Positions 47,851-56,925 are shown, numbered from the stretch's first letter. The stretch is 64,000 bases of DNA from an uncultured Actinomycetes bacterium (GCA_946803585.1 CAMPEQ010000011.1:826946-890945); one strand, 5' to 3'. Made by a program: numbers and translations. The notes: a model not told the origin generated them from the letters alone.

Positions 47851-48144
47851 ATGACGCCTACCCATCCGGGATACTCCGGAAGTAAGGACGCGCAGCTCAA
47901 ACGGTTGCGTCGGATCGAGGGGCAGATCCGCGGACTACAGCGCATGGTGGACGAGGAGACCTACTGCATTGACGTCCTGACCCAGGTTTCCGCGGCGTCC
48001 AAGGCGTTGGACTCCTTCGCGCTCGGTCTACTCGACGAGCACCTACACCACTGCGTCGCCCAGGCGATCGAGGACGGCGGTACCGATGCGACAGCAAAGA
48101 TTGATGAGGCGTCGGCCGCGATAGCGCGCCTCGTCAAGAGCTAG
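47851..48144 (+). CDS. csoR: Copper-sensing repressor CsoR
   Basis: A 97-residue, all-helical regulator. Cys39, His64 and Cys68 have exactly the spacing of the Cu(I)-binding C-H-C triad (C36, H61, C65 in M. tuberculosis CsoR). [26 protein letters not shown] is the family signature (given in part). ATG at 47851 is chosen because GGAGG lies 8 bases upstream; a frame opens 15 bases earlier with TTG. It lies 13 bases before copA, and its predicted operator is upstream. Confidence 0.93.
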   Translation: MTPTHPGYSGSKDAQLKRLRRIEGQIRGLQRMVDEETYCIDVLTQVSAASKALDSFALGLLDEHLHHCVAQAIEDGGTDATAKIDEASAAIARLVKS

Positions 48145-48157
48145 GCAGGGAGAGCTG

Positions 48158-50434
48158 ATGAACCACGTTGACCTAACGATCCACGGAATGACCTGCACGT
48201 CCTGTGCAATCCGCATCGAGAAGAAGCTAAACAAAGTCGATGGCGTTGACGCCACAGTCAACTTTGCAACCTCCAAGGCTAGCGTCGACTACGACAAGGA
48301 TGTCACTACCGACCAACTACTCGCCGTGGTCGATGGAACCGGTTACACCGCTGACCTGCCCGCCGACACCACAAACTCCACCGAGTTGACGGCCACTGAC
48401 GATCCCGAGCTAGATCCGGAGACGGCCTCCCTACGGCAACGGCTGTGGATCTCTGTTGCGCTGACGATTCCAGTGGTCCTACTCGCGATGGTTCCGCCGC
48501 TACAGTTCACCAACTGGCAGTGGCTGTCACTGACCCTTGCCTCGCCGGTCGTGATCTGGGGTGCATGGCCGTTCCACGTTGCAGCCTGGAAGAACGCCCG
48601 CCATGGTGCCGCGACAATGGACACCCTCATCTCTGTGGGCGTGAGTGCGGCCTATCTCTGGTCGCTGTGGGCGCTGTTCTTTGGGGCGGCGGGTGAGCCG
48701 GGTATGACGATGCAGTTCACCTTGCTGCCTTCCCAAGGTTCGGGAGCCGACGAGATCTACTTGGAGGTGGCCGCCGCCGTCACCGTCTTCATCTTGGCGG
48801 GAAGATACTTCGAAGCACGGGCAAAAGTTCGCTCCGGGGCAGCCCTTTCCGCGCTGCTGTCCATGGGAGCCAAAGACGTCGCCGTCTTGCGCACGGGTAC
48901 CGACGACCAAGGGCAACCGGAGCAGTATGAGCAGCGGATTCCGATCGCTGATCTTGTAGTTGGTGACGAGTTCGTTATCCGACCCGGTGAGAAGATCGCG
49001 ACGGACGGCACCGTAGTCGAGGGCCAGTCGGCGGTCGACGCGTCAATGCTGACCGGTGAACCAGTGCCGATCGACGTCACCATCGGCTCCGAAGTTGTTG
49101 GCGCGACGGTCAACACATCTGGTCGGCTGGTGGTTCGAGCCCAGCGGGTTGGCAGCGACACCCAGCTCGCACAGATGGCTAAGTTGGTGGAAGACGCGCA
49201 AAGCGGCAAGGCTGACGTTCAGCGCCTGGCTGACCGTATCTCTGCGGTCTTCGTACCCGTCGTGATTCTCCTATCGCTGACCACGCTCGCCGCGTGGCTA
49301 CTCCTAGGTGACTCGGCCGCCGACGCATTCACAGCCGCCGTCGCGGTACTGATCATTGCCTGCCCATGCGCACTTGGTCTGGCGACTCCCACAGCGCTAC
49401 TCGTCGGGACAGGCAGAGGGGCGCAAATGGGCATTCTGATTCGCGGTCCGCAGATCCTCGAATCCACTCGTCGCGTCGACACCATCGTCCTGGATAAGAC
49501 CGGAACGGTGACCGAGGGACGTATGAGTCTGGCGGAGGTTGTCGCTGGAGCCGGGACTGATCAGGACGAGCTCCTCACGCTGGCCGGTGCACTAGAGGAC
49601 GCCTCCGAGCACCCCATCGCGGCCGCAATCGCTACCGGTGCCCGCCACCAATCAGCCAGCGGGCGGCTCACGACGGTCGAGGACTTCCAGAACTCGCCAG
49701 GACTAGGAGTTAGCGGTGTCGTGGCGGGTCACGCGGTGGCGATCGGGCGCCGTGAATGGCTAGCGGATGAGTGGTCGATGCCGTTGCCAGCCGACCTGGT
49801 GAAGGCGGCTGATTCCGCCTCAGCTCAGGGCCAAACACCTGTCTACGTGGGCTACGACGGCCAGGCCCGCGGTGTGCTCGTCGTGTCGGATACGCTGAAG
49901 GAGACCTCGCCGGAGGCGATCAGGGAGCTTAGATCCCTAGACCTTCGCCCCGTGCTCCTAACCGGAGACAACGCCCTCGCGGCCGAGGCGGTAGCTGCCC
50001 AGGTCGGTATCACCGAGGTCATCGCGGAGGTCATGCCAGCGGACAAAGTTGACGTGGTGAAGCGGCTCCAGGACCAGGGGCGAGTCGTTGCCATGGTTGG
50101 TGACGGTGTGAACGATGCGCCCGCACTGGCCCAGGCAGATCTTGGCCTAGCGATGGGCACCGGCACCGATGTGGCTATCGAGGCCGCTGATATCACCCTC
50201 GTACGTGGTGATCTGCGCTCAGCCGCCGACGCGATCGCGCTGTCTCGGGCCACTCTGCGGACGATCAAAGGGAACCTGTTCTGGGCCTTCGCCTACAACG
50301 TCGCGGCTATTCCGTTGGCAGCCTTCGGCTTCCTTAACCCGCTGATCGCCGGAGCCGCCATGGCGTTTAGCTCGGCGTTCGTGGTGTCGAATAGCTTGCG
50401 ACTACGCAGGTTCAAGTCGCTATCGAGGTCGTGA
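48158..50434 (+). CDS. copA: Cu(I)-exporting P1B-type ATPase CopA
   Basis: Copper efflux ATPase of 758 residues. N-terminal metal-binding domain with GMTCTSC (Cys13, Cys16); actuator motif [11 protein letters not shown]; membrane metal site [11 protein letters not shown] (CPC); phosphorylation site [13 protein letters not shown] of the nucleotide domain; and [14 protein letters not shown]. There is one metal-binding domain and eight expected membrane segments. GGGAGAG precedes the ATG. It is co-transcribed with csoR. A separate CopZ chaperone is not nearby. Confidence 0.96.
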   Translation: MNHVDLTIHGMTCTSCAIRIEKKLNKVDGVDATVNFATSKASVDYDKDVTTDQLLAVVDGTGYTADLPADTTNSTELTATDDPELDPETASLRQRLWISVALTIPVVLLAMVPPLQFTNWQWLSLTLASPVVIWGAWPFHVAAWKNARHGAATMDTLISVGVSAAYLWSLWALFFGAAGEPGMTMQFTLLPSQGSGADEIYLEVAAAVTVFILAGRYFEARAKVRSGAALSALLSMGAKDVAVLRTGTDDQGQPEQYEQRIPIADLVVGDEFVIRPGEKIATDGTVVEGQSAVDASMLTGEPVPIDVTIGSEVVGATVNTSGRLVVRAQRVGSDTQLAQMAKLVEDAQSGKADVQRLADRISAVFVPVVILLSLTTLAAWLLLGDSAADAFTAAVAVLIIACPCALGLATPTALLVGTGRGAQMGILIRGPQILESTRRVDTIVLDKTGTVTEGRMSLAEVVAGAGTDQDELLTLAGALEDASEHPIAAAIATGARHQSASGRLTTVEDFQNSPGLGVSGVVAGHAVAIGRREWLADEWSMPLPADLVKAADSASAQGQTPVYVGYDGQARGVLVVSDTLKETSPEAIRELRSLDLRPVLLTGDNALAAEAVAAQVGITEVIAEVMPADKVDVVKRLQDQGRVVAMVGDGVNDAPALAQADLGLAMGTGTDVAIEAADITLVRGDLRSAADAIALSRATLRTIKGNLFWAFAYNVAAIPLAAFGFLNPLIAGAAMAFSSAFVVSNSLRLRRFKSLSRS

Positions 50435-50555
50435 CTTTGTCGGCGGGACTGCCGTCGCTGGCGCATCCCCCAGGCGAATTACCTGCGCTAGCAACCCATC
50501 GTTAGGTCTGCAAGTGTGGAGGTGACGAGTTCGCCACCTGAAGTCAGGAGACCGT

Positions 50556-51461
50556 ATGTGCCGCCTATTCGGATTCAACTCCGGAGCTGAGCCGATCCAC
50601 GCCGAGTACTGGTTGGTCGATGCGCCAGACAGTATGAGTGTTCAAGGTAAGCGCAACCCGGACGGAACCGGAATCGGTTGGTTCACCGCCGACGGGCAGC
50701 CGCAGATGGATAAGGAGCCGATGTCGGCACCAAAGGACTCGGCGTTCGCTCGGGATGCTCGAAAGGTTGACACCGACCTGTTGGTCTCGCACGTTCGGAT
50801 GACGTTGCTGCCTAAGAACCGGATGACCGGACTTGGCCAAGACCATCTAGCCGTGGATACCCACCCGTTCCTCATCAAGGATCGACTGATGGCCCACAAC
50901 GGTGGCTTTGGAGATCTGGCCAAGGTTGAGGAGCATCTCGGGGACTACATGCAATACGTCCACGGACACACCGATTCCGAGCGCTACGCCGCCCTCGTCG
51001 CCAAGGAAACCGATGCCAATGGCGGCGACGTTGGCAAGGGAATCGCGGCGGCCGCTACCTGGCTATCTCAGAACGTCCCGATGTACTCGCTGAACTGCAT
51101 CGTGGTCGCTGACGGTCAACTTTGGGCGCTGCGCTACCCGGATCAGCGCTCGCTACACATCGTCACCCGAACGCTAGAACCAGCGAGCGGCGACGAGGAA
51201 GCCAGCGCTGGAGCGGGTTCGGCGACGTGGGAAGGGACGTCATCGCTGGCGACGCATCGACTAACTGCGGGAAAGCTCGCGAAGACAGTGCTTGTGGCTA
51301 GCGAACGTATTGACGGCCAAGACGACTGGCGACTGCTGGACCCGGGTGAACTGGTTCATGTCGATCAGAACCTGCAGGTCGCCAGCTCGATCGCAGTTGC
51401 CGAGCCGCCCAGGAATCTACACCTGCCGAGCGAAGCCGATCCAAATGACGACAGCAACTAG
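50556..51461 (+). CDS. Class II glutamine amidotransferase
   Basis: A 301-residue Ntn-type amidotransferase like YafJ and EgtC. The nucleophile is Cys2 (MCRLFGF); SVQGKRNPDGTGIGWF, VSHVRMTLLPKNR and LMAHNGGFGDLAKVEEHL are the conserved catalytic pieces. GGAG lies 6 bases before the ATG. The substrate is unknown; no ergothioneine genes are adjacent, so the EgtC role is not supported. It converges on the secreted-protein gene. Confidence 0.85.
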   Translation: MCRLFGFNSGAEPIHAEYWLVDAPDSMSVQGKRNPDGTGIGWFTADGQPQMDKEPMSAPKDSAFARDARKVDTDLLVSHVRMTLLPKNRMTGLGQDHLAVDTHPFLIKDRLMAHNGGFGDLAKVEEHLGDYMQYVHGHTDSERYAALVAKETDANGGDVGKGIAAAATWLSQNVPMYSLNCIVVADGQLWALRYPDQRSLHIVTRTLEPASGDEEASAGAGSATWEGTSSLATHRLTAGKLAKTVLVASERIDGQDDWRLLDPGELVHVDQNLQVASSIAVAEPPRNLHLPSEADPNDDSN

Positions 51462-51485
51462 CGGGACGAATCTAGAGCCACGCAA

Positions 51486-51538
51486 GGATTCGTTCCTCTG
51501 CACGAGGAGGCTCGGGTTCTAGAACTCGTGCCGAATCC
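51486..51538. terminator. Extended stem-loop between convergent genes
   Basis: GGATTCG (51486-51492) pairs with CGAATCC (51532-51538), CACGAG (51501-51506) with CTCGTG (51525-51530), and the centre holds the palindrome GTTCTAGAAC. It fills the 82-base gap between converging genes and may serve both strands. No long T-tract. Confidence 0.4.
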
Positions 51539-51543
51539 ACTCC

Positions 51544-53031
51544 TTACGGGATCGCGAAGAGGGTGAAGGTCTCGGCGCTCGGCAGGCCGTAGTCAGTCGT
51601 TGTTATCGACGTTAACCCTTTGGCCCCGTTTGAGCCAAGCGACAGTAGCGAGGCCGCTTGATCACCGACTGTTCCGGGCAGTGGCCCGGCAAGGATGTAC
51701 ATCATCGGTACATAGTCGTAGTTGGGAATGGCGACGCCGTCTAGCGTGACGTCGCCAGCGGGCGTGATCTCTAACTCGTGTGTCCCACTCTTATTGGTCA
51801 TGGTCCCCGCGAAGGACGACAACGGCACTGAATTGAATGATGAGTGCCCCTTGACCTTGCGCTTCTTGACCTTCCCTTTCAGCACGAAGAGGGATCCAAC
51901 GCTGCTCTTATACTTGCGTTTGATGTGTAGTTTGATGCTCTGCTTCGGCATCTTGAGGACTTTGCCGTTGAAGCTCATTTGACTGGCGTCGTAGTACCAG
52001 CTTTTGACCTTCTTCCCGTCTGTCGAGACCGATACCAGGACGCGAGACAGATCCTCTGCTGAAAGACTCGGGTCTGCGAGACTCGTTCCTTGGATCGATA
52101 CAAATGCCCTCGGACTCTTCTTAGTCGGAATGGGGTAGTAGCCGCTGAAATCGGTCAGGGTCTTCCCGACGTCGGGGTACAAGTTCTCGGCACCATAGGT
52201 AGGAGCCTTCGCCTTTGGCATCGTCACCAAATTGCGCTGTTGCACGACCTCGCCATTCTTGGACGTCATGTTGTTGGTCGTAAGTCCTGCTTGGCCCGCC
52301 GTACCCATGATCAGGTCGACTTTGCCGAACGAGAAGTAGTACATGTCGAGGTTGTAGTGGTACGCCTTGACATGCTTGAGCCGGTTCTTCTTTGACTTCT
52401 TGTTGTATGAGATCGAGCCGTCTGCGCCGATCTTCAGGACAGCGACAGGCTTGCCCCCGGAACTAGATTCCAGATAGTAGGTATGTCCACCCCAGGACGA
52501 GGCCGGTATTGGGTTGCCGTAAGTGGCTCCCGAAACAGCGACTGCAGCTTCGCCTGGCGCTTTGAGGGTTCCCTGAACCATCGCAGCCGGACCAAGCGTT
52601 CTACCGTTCCGGCTGAACCGCAGATCGATCTTTGTTCCGGTCGATGTCCGTTGTGTTAGTCGCCTGCCGACGAACTGGCCCTTGAACTTCTCCGTCTCGG
52701 AGGTGTGCCCATCGAGCGAGAAGCTAAGGGAGACCACGTATCGGCGCTTTGCCCCACCCTTGGTAACGGCCACGTTGGTATCGACATAGAAGAATGCATC
52801 GGGCGCGTCGTCTAGCGCGTAGTACCCGTTGTAGGCGATCAGCGCCATCTTCTGTGCGCGCTTGGACTTCTTCCCAGTATCCCCACGAGGGGCAGGCGAG
52901 ACCTCGGGCGTGGTTGCATGCGCAGAAGCCACATCGCTCGGGGCAGCTGCGCTACCGGCGGCGATCGTTGCGGAAGCGGGAGCGAGAAGGAGTCCACCGG
53001 CCAGGGCCACGGCGACGAGAGATCGAATCAC
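51544..53031 (-). CDS. Secreted protein of unknown family with internal duplication
   Basis: A 495-residue exported protein I cannot place. GTG start, then a signal peptide (MIRSLVAVALAGGLLLAPAS, cleavage likely after ATIAAGSA). A basic linker (GDTGKKSKRAQK) follows. The rest appears to be two related halves: residues ~65-265 and ~285-485 each begin with a GYY motif (NGYYALDD, SGYYPIPT), contain a long basic beta-rich part with an S-x-S-x-D-G turn, and end with a short module having a hydrophobic YYFSFGKVDLIMGTAG- or YVPMMYILAGPLPGTVG-like segment. Few cysteines. TATATA lies about 10 bases upstream of the start and may be its -10. Confidence 0.7.
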   Translation of the reverse strand: MIRSLVAVALAGGLLLAPASATIAAGSAAAPSDVASAHATTPEVSPAPRGDTGKKSKRAQKMALIAYNGYYALDDAPDAFFYVDTNVAVTKGGAKRRYVVSLSFSLDGHTSETEKFKGQFVGRRLTQRTSTGTKIDLRFSRNGRTLGPAAMVQGTLKAPGEAAVAVSGATYGNPIPASSWGGHTYYLESSSGGKPVAVLKIGADGSISYNKKSKKNRLKHVKAYHYNLDMYYFSFGKVDLIMGTAGQAGLTTNNMTSKNGEVVQQRNLVTMPKAKAPTYGAENLYPDVGKTLTDFSGYYPIPTKKSPRAFVSIQGTSLADPSLSAEDLSRVLVSVSTDGKKVKSWYYDASQMSFNGKVLKMPKQSIKLHIKRKYKSSVGSLFVLKGKVKKRKVKGHSSFNSVPLSSFAGTMTNKSGTHELEITPAGDVTLDGVAIPNYDYVPMMYILAGPLPGTVGDQAASLLSLGSNGAKGLTSITTTDYGLPSAETFTLFAIP

Positions 53032-53193
53032 GATCAGATCGTATATAGGGGGATGCTCATTATTCGTCCTGAGTGCAGCTCACTGCGGCCCTGAAGAGAT
53101 CCCCCGTTTCCGTAGGTCAACTACCGGGGAAACCAGCTAGCTTGCTAGATCAACTAATGTTCGCCCTAGCCGTCTGTGGCGGCGCAGCTAGAC

Positions 53194-53658
53194 CTAGAGC
53201 CACTGGGCGAGCCACAGCTGCTCGCCGAGTTGTTCTAGCGTCAGGAGGTGCGCTTCGGCCTCGTCAACGTGAGCTTCCTCGTCGACCAGGATCTTCTCGA
53301 TTAAGACTCGGCTTCCGGGGTCGTCGGCTTCGATACAAAGGTTCGATCCGGCCCGGTAGCGGGCAGCGGCTACCTTCTCCATCTCGTAGTTCAGGCGGAA
53401 CTGCTCAACAACCGTCTCGCCGACCTGAACTGGGAAGAGGCGTTGCATGTTCGGGGTGCCCTCAAGGAAGAGAATCCGTTCGATGATCACGTCCGCGTGC
53501 TTCATCTCATCGATGGATTCGTCGTAGTACTCCTTGGCAAGCTTGGTGTAACCCCAGTTTGCGGCCATCTTTGATGCGATGAAGTACTGGTTGACGGCGG
53601 TGAGCTCTGCGGTCAACGCCTCGTTGAGGGCCTCGATAACCCGTGGATCGCCTGTCAT
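53194..53658 (-). CDS. bfr: Bacterioferritin
   Basis: Iron-storage protein forming a 24-subunit shell, 154 residues. All ferroxidase ligands are present at their canonical numbers: Glu18, Glu51, His54, Glu94, Glu127 and His130, with Met52 for haem. The ATG at 53658 is preferred over the earlier frame start at 53739 because GGAGG lies upstream and MTGDPRVIEALN is the family start. It overlaps the bfd stop by 4 bases, so the two are translationally coupled, under an iron box. Confidence 0.96.
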   Translation of the reverse strand: MTGDPRVIEALNEALTAELTAVNQYFIASKMAANWGYTKLAKEYYDESIDEMKHADVIIERILFLEGTPNMQRLFPVQVGETVVEQFRLNYEMEKVAAARYRAGSNLCIEADDPGSRVLIEKILVDEEAHVDEAEAHLLTLEQLGEQLWLAQWL

Positions 53659-53921
53659 CCTGCCTCCAAAAATTGCCGCCGTGGTGCTAGCGGGGTGACC
53701 TGTTGGGGATTCTCCGATGAGGTTACCGGAACGGCGCAATCATCCCCTCCGCAGCCGCCTGATTGGTGGGGCTTGAGTAGCTGGCAGATCGCATAGTGGC
53801 AGCCACCGCAGAGCCCGCCGGCGTCTTCCATCTCGGCGACGTCCTCGACTGTTTGCGCGCCATCGGCGACGGCTGAGCGCACGCGGCGGTCATTAACTGC
53901 AAAGCAGTGGCAGACGATCAT
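53655..53921 (-). CDS. bfd: Bacterioferritin-associated ferredoxin
   Basis: Small [2Fe-2S] ferredoxin that reduces bacterioferritin iron for release. From the ATG at 53921 the protein has 88 residues. The four cysteine ligands are MIVCHCFAVND (CxC) and GGLCGGCHYAI (CxxC). A C-terminal Cys/Gly extension of about 30 residues (GGCGGDDCAV) is longer than in E. coli Bfd (64 residues). TTTTGAGGAGTCC precedes the start. It runs directly into bfr, with an iron box 65 bases upstream. Confidence 0.9.
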   Translation of the reverse strand: MIVCHCFAVNDRRVRSAVADGAQTVEDVAEMEDAGGLCGGCHYAICQLLKPHQSGGCGGDDCAVPVTSSENPQQVTPLAPRRQFLEAG

Positions 53922-53934
53922 TCGCGGACTCCTC

Positions 53935-53964
53935 AAAAGTCAAAGCCCGAGCGTGAAATCGGGC
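53935..53964 (-). terminator. Hairpin with T-rich tail at the 5' end of the bfd transcript
   Basis: On the minus strand GCCCGA (53964-53959), an 8-base loop, TCGGGC (53950-53945), then TTTGACTTTT. It looks like a terminator for transcripts coming from the tRNA genes upstream. It also starts only about 3 bases after the predicted bfd start site, where it could not stop a newly started RNA polymerase. Confidence 0.6.
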
Positions 53965-53973
53965 GCTGAGAGG

Positions 53974-53979
53974 AGTGTA
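53974..53979 (-). promoter_or_regulatory. -10 box of bfd-bfr
   Basis: TACACT on the minus strand, with the A at 53967 as the likely start. The region 17 bases upstream, where a -35 would sit, is covered by the iron box at 53986-54004. Confidence 0.55.
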
Positions 53980-53985
53980 GCCTAC

Positions 53986-54004
53986 AAAGGTAAGGCTTAC
54001 CTAA
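53986..54004 (-). promoter_or_regulatory. DtxR/IdeR-type iron box before bfd-bfr
   Basis: AAAGGTAAGGCTTACCTAA matches 15 of 19 consensus positions, and its core AGGTAAG-G-CTTACCT is a perfect 7-1-7 palindrome. It covers about -19 to -37 relative to the predicted start, so iron-loaded regulator is expected to repress. Confidence 0.8.
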
Positions 54005-54034
54005 TGAAATAGTGAGCGAACTTAGCGCTCGCGG

Positions 54035-54108
54035 TGGCCAGGGACGGGGTCGAACCGTCGACCTCTCACTTTTCAGGCGAGCGCTCGTACCAACTGAGCT
54101 ACCTGGCC
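54035..54108 (-). tRNA. tRNA-Phe (GAA)
   Basis: Acceptor stem GGCCAGG/CCTGGCC, D-arm TAGCTCAGTTGGTA, anticodon stem CTCGC/GTGAG with loop CTGAAAA (anticodon GAA), T-arm GGTTCGACC, and discriminator A. It is 74 bases, with no encoded CCA. It is the last of three tRNA genes. Confidence 0.95.
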
Positions 54109-54185
54109 GCGACCGACCTGGCGAGAGGTCAACCGCCGAGAATGAAGAACCCGCCGCGCAAAACGGCGGGTCATTCGTTCTCGAG

Positions 54186-54259
54186 CGACCCCGACCGGAC
54201 TCGAACCGGCGGCCTCCGCCGTGACAGGGCGGCGCTCTAACCAACTGAGCTACGGGGCC
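54186..54259 (-). tRNA. tRNA-Asp (GTC)
   Basis: Acceptor stem GGCCCCG/CGGGGTC with one G-T pair, anticodon stem CCGCC/GGCGG with loop CTGTCAC (anticodon GTC), T-arm GGTTCGAGTCC, discriminator G as expected for Asp. It is 74 bases, without encoded CCA. Confidence 0.95.
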
Positions 54260-54342
54260 AAGCTGCAGGCGAACCTGCGTGCGCAGTCTACTCATCCGCC
54301 TAATCGCGGCCAACAGACGGCTGTCCTTGTGAAAGGACGTTG

Positions 54343-54415
54343 TGACCCCAGCGGGATTCGAACCCGCGCTGCCGCCGTGAAAGGGCGGAGTCCTGGGCCG
54401 CTAGACGATGGGGCC
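54343..54415 (-). tRNA. tRNA-Glu (TTC)
   Basis: Acceptor stem GGCCCCA/TGGGGTC, anticodon stem CCGCC/GGCGG with loop CTTTCAC (anticodon TTC), T-arm GGTTCGAATCC, discriminator A. It is 73 bases, first in the Glu-Asp-Phe cluster. Its promoter would lie between 54416 and the divergent ligase gene. Confidence 0.95.
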
Positions 54416-54499
54416 AGTTATGCCTACTAGGAACGCTGTTCCCACTAGGGCCGGTCAAGCATATGCGACAGCAAGATGTGACGCGACCCCTAGGTGCGC

Positions 54500-54505
54500 T
54501 AGCGT
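54500..54505 (+). promoter_or_regulatory. -10 box of a leaderless YbdK-type ligase transcript
   Basis: TAGCGT ends 6 bases before the GTG at 54512; no ribosome binding site is visible. Confidence 0.4.
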
Positions 54506-54511
54506 TCCTTT

Positions 54512-55678
54512 GTGGAGTTCAACAGCTCGCCGGAGCAAACCATCGGCATCGAGGTTGAGTACGGAATTGTCAGTCGTGAGACCGGCCAACTCGCTGCCGT
54601 ATCGCTTGACGTCCTCAGCGAAGCGGGCGGACGGTTTCCCGGCGCCGAGCACCCCAAAGCCAAACATGAACTCTTTCAGCCCAGCCTTGAGGTCATCACC
54701 GGAATCTGCCAGAACCCCGATGCCGCCGTTCGCGATCTGGCGGAGACCCTCAGCGATATTGTCCCGCTGCTCAACGAGCGTGGTTTGGGCCTGACCTCGA
54801 CCGGAACCCACCCGTTTGCGGAGTGGGATCAGCTGCCGATCACCCCAAATGAGCGCTACGAGCGAATGGTCAGTCAGTTGCAGTGGCCGGCCCAACGACT
54901 GTTGATTCACGGGGTCCACGTTCACGTTGGCGCCCTGTCTGCGGACAAGGCCATCATCACCACCAACGTTGCGGCAATGTACCTGCCGATTCTGCTCGCA
55001 TTGAGTGCGTCGAGCCCGTATTGGCTGAGCCGTGACACCGGTCTAGCCAGCTCCCGCACCAAGATCTTCGAGGGAATGCCGCGGACGGGAATTCCACCGC
55101 AGATTCCAGACTGGGCCGAGTATCAGGCCCTGCTTGACGCCTTGATCCGCTCGCAGACCATCGAGACGGTTCGCGAGATCTGGTGGGACGTGCGGCCACA
55201 TCCGAACTTTGGAACCGTCGAGTTCCGCATGTGCGACGGGATCCCCACCCTCAACGAGGTAGCAGCGATTGGTGCATTCGCGCAGTGCATCGCCGTGTAC
55301 GTCAATGAGGAGACCGACGCTGGTCGAGAGATTGATCTGCTGTCGGACTGGGTGCTTCGGGAGAACAAGTGGCGAGCGAGTCGCTGGGGCCTGGATGCCG
55401 AGCTGATCGTTGATAGTCAGTTCAATACTCAACCCCTTCGGGAGAAGCTCAGTGAGCTCGTGGAGCGGTTTACTCCGATTGCGCAGCGACTGGGCTGCCT
55501 AGACGAACTGCAGTACGCCCTGACCGTTGCCCAGACCGGGGCGAGCTATCAGCGCCAGCGTGCGATCGTCGACAACGGCGGTTCGCTCATCGATGTTGTG
55601 GCAGCCACGGTCGCGGAGTCCGACCGCAGTTTCGCCGAGTATGGGGTAGTCGGGGCAGCGGAGAACGTCGCGACGTGA
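54512..55678 (+). CDS. Carboxylate-amine ligase, YbdK / GCS2 family
   Basis: ATP-dependent ligase of the glutamate-cysteine ligase type 2 group, 388 residues. TIGIEVEYGIVS at the start (metal-binding Glu residues), STGTHPFAEWDQLP, IHGVHVHVGA (His-x-His-x-Gly) and FRMCDGIPTLNEV are family motifs. YbdK-type enzymes can join glutamate to amines or cysteine, but actinobacteria normally make mycothiol, so its in vivo product is uncertain. It overlaps the M20 hydrolase gene by 4 bases (GTGA). The message is probably leaderless. Confidence 0.9.
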   Translation: MEFNSSPEQTIGIEVEYGIVSRETGQLAAVSLDVLSEAGGRFPGAEHPKAKHELFQPSLEVITGICQNPDAAVRDLAETLSDIVPLLNERGLGLTSTGTHPFAEWDQLPITPNERYERMVSQLQWPAQRLLIHGVHVHVGALSADKAIITTNVAAMYLPILLALSASSPYWLSRDTGLASSRTKIFEGMPRTGIPPQIPDWAEYQALLDALIRSQTIETVREIWWDVRPHPNFGTVEFRMCDGIPTLNEVAAIGAFAQCIAVYVNEETDAGREIDLLSDWVLRENKWRASRWGLDAELIVDSQFNTQPLREKLSELVERFTPIAQRLGCLDELQYALTVAQTGASYQRQRAIVDNGGSLIDVVAATVAESDRSFAEYGVVGAAENVAT

Positions 55679-56925
55679 GTGCCTCTGAACTAACAATCCC
55701 TGCCGACGTCAAAGCCCAGATTGCGGCCTTTGTCGAGGGACACAAGAACGAGTTGATCGCCTTCCGCCGTGCGCTTCATGCGCACCCAGAATTGGCCCGT
55801 CATGAGGTTGAGACGACCGAAGCGATCGTTAACCGGCTGTCCGTTACTGGTCTGGCTCCCCGTGTTCTACCTAGTGGTACCGGACTTGTGTGCGACCTGT
55901 GGTCACCCGGGATCGACGAGGGGGACGTGGGAGCGGTTCCGACGATCGCGTTGCGGGCCGATATTGATGCGCTCGCGATGGTCGATGAGTCGGGGGCTAG
56001 TTACGAGTCGACCATTCCCGGTGTTGCACATGCTTGCGGCCATGATGCGCACACCACGATCACGCTGGGTGCTGGCCTGCTCTTACAAGAGTTGCTCGCG
56101 GTTGAAGGGGCACCTGCTGGCCGTGTTCGGCTGATCTTCGAACCTGCTGAGGAGGCACTTCCCGGAGGCGCGATTGAGATCATTGCCGAAGGGGGGCTCG
56201 AGGGGGTTGAGGCGATCTACGGCTTGCACTGCGACCCAAAGATCGACGTCGGTCGGATAGGTGTCACGGCGGGACCGATCACGTCAGCAGCCGACATCGT
56301 CGAGATCGTCCTGACTGGGCCAGGCGGGCATACCGCTCGACCGGAGCTCACCGTTGACCTTGTGTCGTTAGCGGCCAGAGTGGCCCTTGAAGTTCCGCTG
56401 GTGTTGAAGGAGATGATCGGTCAGGCGCCGGCAAAGCTCATCTTCGGAGCCGTCAGAGCCGGAGATGCACCGAACGTTATCCCGACTAAGGCTCGCCTGT
56501 TCGGAACGCTGCGGACGCAGGACCATCAAGTGTGGGAAGACGCTGAGGAACTCATTAGTAAGGCACTCGCGGTCGTCGTAAACGACACGGAGGCCACCTG
56601 GGAACTCATCCACACCCCAGGGGTTCCACCCGTCGTCAATGACACCGTGGCCACACAGTTCTTGCGAGACGTCATCGTTGCCGAACTCGGTCCCGATGCG
56701 GTGCTTACTGCAGGGCAGTCCTGGGGAGGCGACACATTCGCTTGGTACCTGGAAAGTGTCCCCGGCTCCTACGCCCGCCTTGGCACCCATGACCCAGCCA
56801 ACGGCGCGAGTCGACTCGACCTGCATGCTGCCGACTTCAACATCGACGAGCGTGCGATCGGTGTTGGCGTGTCTGTCCTCGCTGCCGCTGCCTACACCTG
56901 GCTGGTGGACAACCAGCGTTCGTAA
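55675..56925 (+). CDS. M20-family amidohydrolase
   Basis: Zn-dependent hydrolase of the M20D hippurate-hydrolase/AmiH type, 416 residues. HPELARHE, HACGHDAHTT (metal His, Asp) and EPAEEALPGGA (Glu) carry the metal and catalytic residues, and AGQSWGGDTFAWYL is the C-terminal part. It probably releases the acyl or amino-acid group of an N-acyl compound. Its GTG start is coupled to the YbdK-type ligase, which suggests that one builds and the other breaks the same kind of amide, but the compound is unknown. Confidence 0.9.
   Translation: MSASELTIPADVKAQIAAFVEGHKNELIAFRRALHAHPELARHEVETTEAIVNRLSVTGLAPRVLPSGTGLVCDLWSPGIDEGDVGAVPTIALRADIDALAMVDESGASYESTIPGVAHACGHDAHTTITLGAGLLLQELLAVEGAPAGRVRLIFEPAEEALPGGAIEIIAEGGLEGVEAIYGLHCDPKIDVGRIGVTAGPITSAADIVEIVLTGPGGHTARPELTVDLVSLAARVALEVPLVLKEMIGQAPAKLIFGAVRAGDAPNVIPTKARLFGTLRTQDHQVWEDAEELISKALAVVVNDTEATWELIHTPGVPPVVNDTVATQFLRDVIVAELGPDAVLTAGQSWGGDTFAWYLESVPGSYARLGTHDPANGASRLDLHAADFNIDERAIGVGVSVLAAAAYTWLVDNQRS

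Noticed and set aside
50556..51461. Ergothioneine amidohydrolase EgtC
   Set aside because: The family fits, but there are no egtA, egtB or egtD genes beside it, so a specific EgtC name is not justified.
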